From: Candidatus Zhuqueibacterota bacterium
GTDB lineage: Bacteria > Zhuqueibacterota > Zhuqueibacteria > Oceanimicrobiales > Oceanimicrobiaceae
Assembly (NCBI GenBank): GCA_011775825.1
Contig: JAABYK010000021.1
Location: forward strand, 1-27,701
Direction of reading: 5' to 3'
DNA: 27,701 bases
The notes under the pieces were generated by a model. It saw only the letters and a list, made by a program, of their open reading frames with translations. It did no database searches and had not been told where the DNA came from. This document shows, piece by piece, positions 20,873 to 27,701 of the stretch (position 1 is the first letter of the stretch; each line of letters starts with the position of its first letter). Made by a program: the position numbers and the translations under genes.

Positions 20873-23833
20873 ATGCTTAAACTCGCGGACTTTGTTATCC
20901 GACACCGTTGGGGGATTATCGCATCTGTTGTGGCGCTCACCGTCTTGTTCGGCTGGCAGGCGTCCAAAGTCGGCCTCAATGCCGACTTTTCCACCTATCT
21001 GCGCCAGGATGACCCGTTGGTGCAGGAGTACAACCGCGTCGGGGATGTCTTTGGCGGCAACGCTATGGGCTATGTGCTGGTGACGACCGACGAAGTCTTC
21101 AGCAAAGAGAATCTGAACCTGGTGAAAAAGTTGACGGATGCTTACGAAGACGTGGACGGCATCTCCTATGTTACCAGCCTGACCAACGTTATCGACTTTC
21201 GCAGAACCGACTGGGGATTGGAAGTAGGCAAGCTGCTCAATCACGGTGAAATTCCTCAAACGCCAGAGGAATTGTCGGCGCTCAAATCATACGTCCTAAA
21301 CAAGGACCGCTACGAGGGCAATCTGGTTACTGAAGATGGCAGCACCACCGCTATCGTTTTGCGGTTCGCCGGCGGCGACAATAAGGCTATCAGTCAGTTT
21401 GCCACAGCCATGCGGGTCAAAGCTGCCACCGATATTGTCATACCACCTGAAAAGCTACCCACGGGCACGAACATCTATTACGGCGGCATGCCCTTCCTCA
21501 TTTTCAACATGACCCTGCTCATCACCGACAACCTGATGATTCTCGTGCCGCTGATGGTGCTGGTATTGTTGGGGATTCTCTACCTGGGCTTTCGGCACTG
21601 GGCCGGTGTGCTGTTTCCGTTACTCGTGGTGCTGGTGACCGACATCTGGGTGATCGGTCTGATGGGGATGTTCGGCTTGAAGTTTGATTTGCTCAGCGGC
21701 ATCATGCCGGTGGTGCTGCTGGCTCTGGGCAGTGCCGACGCCATTCATCTACTGAAGCGCTATTTTGAGCGCAGGCGTTTGGGCGAATCGGCGCATGATG
21801 CCTCACGGCGGGTGTTTAAGGAAATGGGCATTCCCATCGCGTTGACCACCGTCACGACCATGGTCGGCTTTGCGTCCCTGGTCATTTCGGATTTTTCGGT
21901 CATCAAGCAATTTGGCCTGCTCACCGCCCTGGGCGTTCTGCTGGCGCTGGTCGTGACCCTGACGCTTTTGCCGGCGTTGCTTTCCTTTGGCGTCACACCG
22001 AAACCGGTCAAGATGAAGAAAGCCAAACGCACACATGGACTCGATTGGCTGGCCGTGTTTGTTTACCGACACAAGTATGGTGTGCTTATTGGCGCCGCTG
22101 CTGTTGTGATTCTGGCTGTGGTGGCGATACCCAGAATCGTAAAAGACGTCGACTGGTCTTTGTGCCTGCAAAAAGGCAGTGCGCCGTTTCATGCCGAAAT
22201 GTTGCTGCGGGAAAAATTTGGCGGTTCACTCCCCATTCAGGTGCTCATTAAGGGCGATCTGAAAGACCCGGCGGTACTGACCATGATGCGAAACATCGAA
22301 CGCCGTCTGGAGACGGTCCCGCTGGTGAGCAAGTCGCAATCCATCGCCAGTATCATTGCCGAAATGAATGATGTGATGAACGACCGCTACGTGGTGCCGG
22401 AACGTCATCAAGGGGTGGCCAATCTCTGGTTTCTGGTGGAAGGCGAGGACATGATGGAGCAAATGGTGGCGAACGAAGACAAGGAAGCCCTGTTGCAGGC
22501 GAAACTCAGCACCTGGCACACAGGATCACTCGTGGCAGCAGTGGACTCCATCAACGCCTATCTGGCCACCCTTCCTACAAAGATTGCAGAGATCGATCTA
22601 AACAAGATACCGTCATCTGCGAAACGTGAATGGCTTCTGCTACGAAAAGGGAAAATACTACGTAACCTGCGACAGGATCTGCAAAAGTATGACATTGACC
22701 TGGGTGCGGACGTCCTGCAACGTGTGACAGACGTAGCCCTGAATTTTCAACTCAAGGCAGATACGCGACAAAATATTGCGGCTGCCGTAACCGACTACCT
22801 GCGCAGTCCGGAGGCAGAAGCGGCGTTATCCGAGGGGGCCATGAATCGGGTCAGTACACTCATTAATCAGAATCTCAGTCAAAGCCTGCCCGATAACCCG
22901 GAATGGATCAAAAAAATTGTTCTCGAGACAGCATCAGGAGTAAATCAAGACGATGCTGACTGGCTGGCCCAGTCGCTTGTGGAGGTGATCCGCGTGCAAC
23001 TGGGTAAAGCCCGGATCGCGCCCGCCATCGCAGCGCTGCGACAGGCACTGCCCCAATCATCACTTCATAACAAGAACCTGCTACGTGATGTCAAGGGCAC
23101 ATTGTGGCAGGCCAATGAAAACCATCTTTATGTTGATGCCGCTCTGGCAGCCTATATACTGCCCGACGATAATCCCGCTATGCGGGAAGTCGCCTGGCAG
23201 TTCGAGCAGACCGGCCTGCCACCGGTGTTGAACCAGATGGAGGAAGAGCTCACGCCGACGCAGGTTGAGAGTCTTCTTACTTCCCTTATCTTTGTCATTA
23301 TCCTGCTGGCGATGATTCACCGGTCTTTGCTGGGCGGTCTGCTGGCGGTCATTCCCATTACCCTGACCATTCTGGTGAATTTTGCCGTGATGGGCATCCT
23401 CGGTATCGGTCTGGATGCCTTCACTGCCATGATTGCATCGTTGGCCATCGGTCTCGGTATCGACACGGATATTCACTTTGTGTCCCGGCTTCGCGATGAA
23501 TTGCAACGTGTTGGCAGCCAATTAGAGGCACTAAAAAGGACCCTCAGCACCACCGGCGTGTCCATCATCATCAATGCCGTGGCCGTGGGACTGGGATTTG
23601 TCGTGTTGCTGGCTGCCGGCGGTCAGCACATTCGCCGCTTCGGGGGACTGACCGCTCTGGCCATCCTGTTGAGTGCGGTGTTTACTTTGACGGTTCTGCC
23701 ATCGCTGTTTCTGTGGCTGCAGCCCGAGTTTTTGAGACAAGAAACGGACGGAAGCCCGAGTTCGGAAACGAAAACTGACATCCGCGATCCGCAGCCTTCG
23801 GAAATATTAACGCCTGAGAAAAAGGAGGCTTAG
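20873..23833 (+). CDS. MMPL/RND-family membrane transporter with an enlarged second periplasmic loop
   Basis: A 986-residue protein from the ATG at 20873 (GGAGGG 7 bases upstream). It has the RND double-repeat layout: helix 1 (about 14-32), periplasmic loop 33-205, helices 2-6 (about 213-395), helix 7 (about 405-425), a second loop (430-795), then helices 8-12 (800-945). Charged residues inside helices fit proton coupling: LGSADAIHLLKRY in the first half and LAIGLGIDTDIHFVSR in the second. The second loop is about 365 residues, double the first, with an extra mostly helical block at 535-732. The MMPL group exports lipids or hydrophobic molecules. A LolA-like and a DUF1302-like gene follow immediately, suggesting lipid or carotenoid-like export to the outer membrane. 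Confidence 0.88.
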   Translation: MLKLADFVIRHRWGIIASVVALTVLFGWQASKVGLNADFSTYLRQDDPLVQEYNRVGDVFGGNAMGYVLVTTDEVFSKENLNLVKKLTDAYEDVDGISYVTSLTNVIDFRRTDWGLEVGKLLNHGEIPQTPEELSALKSYVLNKDRYEGNLVTEDGSTTAIVLRFAGGDNKAISQFATAMRVKAATDIVIPPEKLPTGTNIYYGGMPFLIFNMTLLITDNLMILVPLMVLVLLGILYLGFRHWAGVLFPLLVVLVTDIWVIGLMGMFGLKFDLLSGIMPVVLLALGSADAIHLLKRYFERRRLGESAHDASRRVFKEMGIPIALTTVTTMVGFASLVISDFSVIKQFGLLTALGVLLALVVTLTLLPALLSFGVTPKPVKMKKAKRTHGLDWLAVFVYRHKYGVLIGAAAVVILAVVAIPRIVKDVDWSLCLQKGSAPFHAEMLLREKFGGSLPIQVLIKGDLKDPAVLTMMRNIERRLETVPLVSKSQSIASIIAEMNDVMNDRYVVPERHQGVANLWFLVEGEDMMEQMVANEDKEALLQAKLSTWHTGSLVAAVDSINAYLATLPTKIAEIDLNKIPSSAKREWLLLRKGKILRNLRQDLQKYDIDLGADVLQRVTDVALNFQLKADTRQNIAAAVTDYLRSPEAEAALSEGAMNRVSTLINQNLSQSLPDNPEWIKKIVLETASGVNQDDADWLAQSLVEVIRVQLGKARIAPAIAALRQALPQSSLHNKNLLRDVKGTLWQANENHLYVDAALAAYILPDDNPAMREVAWQFEQTGLPPVLNQMEEELTPTQVESLLTSLIFVIILLAMIHRSLLGGLLAVIPITLTILVNFAVMGILGIGLDAFTAMIASLAIGLGIDTDIHFVSRLRDELQRVGSQLEALKRTLSTTGVSIIINAVAVGLGFVVLLAAGGQHIRRFGGLTALAILLSAVFTLTVLPSLFLWLQPEFLRQETDGSPSSETKTDIRDPQPSEILTPEKKEA

Positions 23834-23836
23834 AAA

Positions 23837-24589
23837 ATGAAACGACGCAATTTTAAACTATGGATAAGCTTTTTCACGTTGCAAGCGCTCACTTTGCCAG
23901 TGGCGGCACAAAACGGCAGCACCCTTCTTAGCAGGGTCGACTCAACTTTGAACGCTTTCAAAGACATGACCATGTTGGAAAAAATGACCCTGATCGATAA
24001 GGACGGCTCGCAGAAGGTGCGCGACACCAAGATCTATCAAAAGGGAACCGAGATGCGCCTTGTGCGTTTTCTCACACCTGCCGACGTGCGCGGCGTCGGT
24101 TTCCTGCGGCTGGCTGAAGATCGCATGTATCTGTATCTGCCGGCGTTTCGCAAGGTGCGACGCATCGCATCGTCGGTCAAAAATGAAGATTTTATGGGGA
24201 CCGACTTTACCTATGAGGACCTTTCGCAAACCGAATATGCTGAGGATTATAGAACAAGTTCCATCGATGAAAAAGAGGGTCAATACGTGCTGGAACTGAC
24301 ACCCCGACCGGACGCCGATGTCAGCTACGCCAAGCTTGTTCTTTTTGCAGACCAGTCAAATTATGTGATCCGCAAAATCGAATACTTCAACGAACGTGAT
24401 AAAATGGAAAAAGTGCTGACCGTAGATAACGTCGAGGAAATCGCCGGCTACTGGATCGGCAGGCGCATGGAGATGCAGAGTCTGAAGGATGATCATCGTA
24501 CTGTACTCGAATTAAAAGACATAAAATTCGATCAGGGATTGTCTGACAATTTTTTTAGTGAACGCAATTTGAAAAGGCCGGAGCGGTGA
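23837..24589 (+). CDS. LolA-like outer-membrane lipoprotein-sorting family protein
   Basis: A 250-residue periplasmic protein; its start lies 3 bases after the MMPL stop and it has AAAGGAGG inside that gene's last codons. It has a signal peptide ending near PVAAQN (residue 25). The mature part is a LolA-type half-barrel: MTMLEKMTLIDKDGSQKVRD, GVGFLRLAEDRMYLYLPAF, and the family-typical RKVRRIASSVKNEDFMGTDF. This group ('outer membrane lipoprotein-sorting protein') usually partners MMPL-type RND pumps and is thought to carry a lipid across the periplasm. Its stop overlaps the next start (GTGA), so the three genes are one translational unit. Confidence 0.88.
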   Translation: MKRRNFKLWISFFTLQALTLPVAAQNGSTLLSRVDSTLNAFKDMTMLEKMTLIDKDGSQKVRDTKIYQKGTEMRLVRFLTPADVRGVGFLRLAEDRMYLYLPAFRKVRRIASSVKNEDFMGTDFTYEDLSQTEYAEDYRTSSIDEKEGQYVLELTPRPDADVSYAKLVLFADQSNYVIRKIEYFNERDKMEKVLTVDNVEEIAGYWIGRRMEMQSLKDDHRTVLELKDIKFDQGLSDNFFSERNLKRPER

Positions 24590-25884
24590 ACGGCATCGCT
24601 AGACTGCTTCTGGCATTGACATTCTTGATGCCTATCGGACTGGCAGCACAGCCTGAATTTGGCGGCTTCCTGCGGCTGGATAAACGTGTCAATGTCGGCG
24701 GAGACAGCCTGACCATCGCCGACTTTTACAACCGTTTTCGCCTGGAGACGACCACGTCCCTCGGCCAGCAACTGTACGTTTTTTCCAGCGCAGATTTTCG
24801 GTTCTATGACCTGCCCCGGGTGAGTTCTCTGGAAGGGCTGGAAGATGCGACCCAAGAATTCCCAACTGAGCTGACGTTATGGGAGGCCTACGTCGATGTC
24901 TACGGTTTCCTGTCTGACAATTTCGACCTGCGGGTGGGCAAGCAGCGTTTGGCCTGGGGGACAGCGGATAAGCTGAATCCCACCGACAACCTCAATCCTG
25001 ACGACTTCTCGGACCTGGTGAATTTCACGGACAAAATTCCAACCTGGGCCGTAAAAGGGACCTACTACTTCGGCGATGTGACGTTGACCGGCGTCTGGCT
25101 GCCGACCCTCACACCCATCCTGTTGCCGCGGAACGGTGCTTCTTTGTTCCTCGGTGAACAGGTCAGTTCTTTTCAAAATAGCCTGACCCTGCCGGCGCAG
25201 CGACCCCAAAACAGCATGTTTGGCGTCAAGCTCGACAGCCGTTTTGGTCTCTGGGACTATTCGCTGAGTTACTTTAACGGGTATGATGACATTCCCGTTT
25301 TAAGGCGTCTGGTCATTTCAGACGACGTCGGCAGTTCTGGACAACTCGATCTCGGTTTTCCTAAAATGCAGGTCATAGGTGCAGATTTCGCAACCGAGCT
25401 TTTCGGCGCCGGTTTTTGGGGCGAAGGCGCCCTCTTCATCCCCGAAAAAGTGGTGTCTCAAACAACGGTTGGAAATGTCACGCAGACAAACGTCGAACTG
25501 GATGACGAGCCTTATTTCAAATTCACGCTTGGCGGCGACTATACGTTCCCGAATGGTTTCTATGTCAACGGTCAGTGGATGCACGGTTTTTTCACCGAAC
25601 GCGGCAGGGAAGCCCTGCATGACTACTTTTTCCTGGAACTGGAAAAGAGCTTTCTGCGCGACGAAGTCAAAGTTAAACTGGACGGCGCTCTGGAAATTGC
25701 TGACTGGAACGATATCGGTGCGAGTTACGGTTCTGGTGTTTTCCCCGAAGTGACCTACCAGGCAATCGACAACCTCGAGATGTCGCTGGGAGCTTTCATG
25801 ATTATTAACGGCGAGGCGGACACGTTTTTCGAGAACTGGCAGCAGGCCGATCAGGTCTATATGAGCGTGAAAGTGGATTTTTAG
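24586..25884 (+). CDS. DUF1302-like outer-membrane beta-barrel protein
   Basis: A 432-residue protein starting at a GTG that overlaps the LolA-like stop (GTGA). It has a signal peptide (MNGIARLLLALTFLMPIGLA, cleavage near AAQ). The mature part is a beta-barrel with the recognisable segment LRVGKQRLAWGTADKLNPTD, then NPDDFSDL, typical of DUF1302 and related barrels, and ends in a strand (QVYMSVKVDF) with C-terminal Phe, a standard outer-membrane assembly signal. It is probably the outer-membrane end of the MMPL/LolA-like route. The weaker start codon suggests lower synthesis than the upstream genes. Confidence 0.82.
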   Translation: MNGIARLLLALTFLMPIGLAAQPEFGGFLRLDKRVNVGGDSLTIADFYNRFRLETTTSLGQQLYVFSSADFRFYDLPRVSSLEGLEDATQEFPTELTLWEAYVDVYGFLSDNFDLRVGKQRLAWGTADKLNPTDNLNPDDFSDLVNFTDKIPTWAVKGTYYFGDVTLTGVWLPTLTPILLPRNGASLFLGEQVSSFQNSLTLPAQRPQNSMFGVKLDSRFGLWDYSLSYFNGYDDIPVLRRLVISDDVGSSGQLDLGFPKMQVIGADFATELFGAGFWGEGALFIPEKVVSQTTVGNVTQTNVELDDEPYFKFTLGGDYTFPNGFYVNGQWMHGFFTERGREALHDYFFLELEKSFLRDEVKVKLDGALEIADWNDIGASYGSGVFPEVTYQAIDNLEMSLGAFMIINGEADTFFENWQQADQVYMSVKVDF

Positions 25885-25930
25885 AAAACAAAGGGCGGTT
25901 TTAATTTAACGATATTAGGAGGAGAAGATT

Positions 25931-27151
25931 TTGAGTGAACCTACATTTTGGCAGCAATACGGTGAAGCAGCTAAAACAGCTATAGGATTTTTCTGGAAAG
26001 CAGGATGGGCTTTTGTGCTTGGATATGCTGTAAGTGGTATGATTCAGGCCTTCGTCCCAAAGACGAGACTAACACGGTACATGGGACAACCAGATGCGAA
26101 AAGTGTTTCGCTGGCAACGATTTTCGGAGCTGCATCCTCCTCTTGCTCTTTTGCTGCCCTTGCAGCAGCTCGTTCCCTAGTACTGAAAGGGGCACATTTT
26201 GTGGCGGCAGTTGCGTTTATGTTCGCCTCGACCAATCTGGTCATTGAGCTTGGCATTCTTATTCTGATATTCTTAGGATGGCAATTTCTGGCCGCTGAAG
26301 TCATTGGTGGTTTATTATTGATTTCGGTCAGCAGCATCCTAATTCGGATAACGTATCCACAAAAGTGGCTGCAAGAAGCACGCGAAAAAGTGGAAGAAGA
26401 ATCAGCGGAGGAGGAAGAGTCTTTCGACTGGCGGAAACGCATTAAGAGTCGCATGGGGTGGCATCTCGTCGGTCATAAGTTTGCCATGGACTGGAAGATG
26501 GTGTGGGAGGAAATTCTCATTGGCTTTACGATTGCGGGTTTTGTCGCAGTGTTTGTTCCTACGAACGTTTGGGAAAAGATTTTTCTCATGGATACAGGTA
26601 TTGTGTTACCGGAATGGTTGAAGATCCTCGAGAATGCGGCCGTGGCTCCTTTTGTTGCGGCATTGACTTTCATAGGCTCCATGGGTAACATTCCACTGGC
26701 GACGGTACTCAACGCCAACGGCATCGTCTTTGCAGGCATCATGGGGTTCATATACTCCGATCTCATGGTGCCGCCGTTGGTGCGTATCAACGCCAAATAT
26801 TACGGTTGGCGCGTGGCCTTGTATATTGCCGGGATCATGTATGTGAGCATTATCGTTACGGCGATAGTTCTCCACGGGGTGTTTGCCATTCTCGAGATAA
26901 CGCCTGAAAGCGGCAAAGCTATCGCCGAGGTGGCTCAATTCAAACTGGACTATACTTTCTGGATGAATATCATTTTTGCCGGCGTCGCTGTCTGGATGGT
27001 TGTCCTGCACTTTCAGCATAGGAAGCAACATCTTGATAATGGTCATGCAGATTCGAACGGCGGGAGCTTTAAGCGGCTCGTGGTTTACGCGTTCATAGTC
27101 CTCCTATTGGGAGGTCTCGTCACCTATTTTATTTTTGGAGAGACTCAATGA
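25931..27151 (+). CDS. ArsP/UPF0718-type permease
   Basis: A 406-residue polytopic protein with about ten membrane helices. The start is a TTG at 25931, supported by AGGAGGAGA just upstream; no ATG near it fits. The family signature is in GAASSSCSFAALAAARSLV (about residues 63-81) with a Cys in the membrane re-entrant loop, repeated in weaker form at FIGSMGNIPLATVLN (about 244-258). Between the two halves is a charged cytoplasmic linker (about 150-175). The pfam03773 permeases export arsenicals or other metal species, and homologues occur in copper and mercury islands. The ArsP-type CxC is here SSSCS, so the substrate is uncertain. It is preceded by 46 bases of intergenic DNA after the barrel gene. 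Confidence 0.82.
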   Translation: MSEPTFWQQYGEAAKTAIGFFWKAGWAFVLGYAVSGMIQAFVPKTRLTRYMGQPDAKSVSLATIFGAASSSCSFAALAAARSLVLKGAHFVAAVAFMFASTNLVIELGILILIFLGWQFLAAEVIGGLLLISVSSILIRITYPQKWLQEAREKVEEESAEEEESFDWRKRIKSRMGWHLVGHKFAMDWKMVWEEILIGFTIAGFVAVFVPTNVWEKIFLMDTGIVLPEWLKILENAAVAPFVAALTFIGSMGNIPLATVLNANGIVFAGIMGFIYSDLMVPPLVRINAKYYGWRVALYIAGIMYVSIIVTAIVLHGVFAILEITPESGKAIAEVAQFKLDYTFWMNIIFAGVAVWMVVLHFQHRKQHLDNGHADSNGGSFKRLVVYAFIVLLLGGLVTYFIFGETQ

Positions 27152-27276
27152 GATTATAAATCTGACTAAATCCAAATCGGAAGTTCTAGTCCAATTATGT
27201 ATCGAAACAACTTAAACTGCATCTAATCTCATGAAAATGAAGAAACCACAAGCATGGTTCGAAAAGGAGGTTTGAA

Positions 27277-27701
27277 ATGTACAAGGTGTCACTCACAATT
27301 ATAATGGGTCTGTCTTTACTCACAGCGGACTCAGGTTTAGCACAGGGAAGCCACCATGGGGGCGGACATGGTCTGTGGCCTGATTCTCTTGAAACGGTCT
27401 CGGTCACCGGGACGGTGATGATCGATTCTACGTTTTTCCATCCCCTCTATTTTTTGGATGAAGACGGGGACAGCAACGCCGATTATCATCTCTCCTTTGG
27501 CCCCTGGTGGTACCAGCCTGAAACCGGCGCGTCCCGCCCCAATAGCGGTGAGACTGTAACCATCGTTGGCAGCGTTCTGGACCACATGGACCCACCGGCA
27601 TTAGTTGTTTTCGAAATCGATGGTCTCACCTGGCGAGAGGCAGTCGGGTATGGCATGCATGGCTGGAATGGCGACTCTTTCTGGGACGATCATCGTGACA
27701 C
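27277..27701 (+). CDS. Exported His-containing protein, probably OB-fold-like (partial, runs off the window)
   Basis: The frame from the ATG at 27277 (AAAAGGAGGT upstream) is open to the last base, giving 141 residues of an unfinished protein. It has a signal peptide (about residues 1-22, ending SGLAQG) then a short HHGGGH motif. The following segment, ETVSVTGTVMID, then FGPWWYQP and GETVTIVGSVLDH, looks like a small beta-barrel of the OB kind, and YGMHGWNGDSFWDDH has aromatic/His content. This resembles a periplasmic metal-responsive protein but no family is recognised. It follows the permease by 125 bases in which I see no terminator. Confidence 0.6.
   Translation, partial: MYKVSLTIIMGLSLLTADSGLAQGSHHGGGHGLWPDSLETVSVTGTVMIDSTFFHPLYFLDEDGDSNADYHLSFGPWWYQPETGASRPNSGETVTIVGSVLDHMDPPALVVFEIDGLTWREAVGYGMHGWNGDSFWDDHRD

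Noticed and set aside
1..27701. CRISPR arrays, tRNA or rRNA genes, intact insertion sequences
   Set aside because: None seen: no regularly spaced repeats, no cloverleaf-like segments, and no complete transposase in any frame.

Overview
The window is 27.7 kb of moderate-GC DNA (roughly 50% by eye) in which every gene I accept lies on the + strand. Signal peptides, a lipoprotein, two outer-membrane beta-barrels and a LolA-like protein indicate a diderm bacterium. Most genes have strong AAGGAGG-type ribosome binding sites, unlike most Bacteroidetes. The gene mix recalls deep FCB-group lineages (Calditrichota, KSB1, Ignavibacteria-like), but this is an inference from style; no ribosomal RNA or phylogenetic marker is present.

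Layout. 1-2392: end of a cytochrome-maturation-like group (membrane-anchored tail, SmpA/BamE-like protein, cysteine-rich CcmH-like protein), an exported protein with a degenerate heavy-metal-associated fold, and a PII-like protein of the metal-linked type. 2427-3098: a His-rich exported protein, a 133-bp element with terminal inverted repeats, and a structured leader. 3099-7649: a large membrane protein with a spermidine-synthase-like domain, an isoprenylcysteine/phospholipid-type methyltransferase, a doubled DUF5676-like membrane protein, a His-rich small membrane protein and a small two-helix membrane protein. 7739-8371: an exported Met-rich protein ending in a subtilase-type prodomain. 8615-10798: a DUF2231 membrane protein, a ferric-reductase/NAD(P)H-oxidase-like protein split by a frameshift, and a 46-residue membrane peptide. 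10901-14359: a two-domain multicopper oxidase, an outer-membrane barrel, two YHS proteins and a lipoprotein. 14387-19149: a geranylgeranyl-reductase/methyltransferase fusion, a patatin-like lipase, a membrane histidine kinase and a stand-alone receiver. 19268-20494: a second copy, in reverse order, of the His-rich / DUF5676-like / methyltransferase set. 20873-25884: MMPL/RND transporter, LolA-like protein and DUF1302-like barrel. 25931-27701: an ArsP/UPF0718-type permease and the start of an exported His-containing protein.

How it may work together (inference). The recurring theme is metal handling, probably copper, at the envelope: Met-rich and His-rich proteins, YHS domains, a copper oxidase, a permease, a metal-linked PII protein and a ferric-reductase-like heme protein. 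It is interleaved with membrane-lipid genes: two methyltransferases of the ICMT/PEMT type, the prenyl reductase-methyltransferase fusion, a patatin lipase and an MMPL-LolA export set. The most unusual items are the repeated, order-reversed small-protein/methyltransferase module, the Met-rich protein fused to a protease prodomain without a protease, the reductase-methyltransferase fusion, and the frameshifted ferric-reductase-like gene. No P-type ATPase, CusA-type pump, CRISPR array, tRNA or intact transposase was found.
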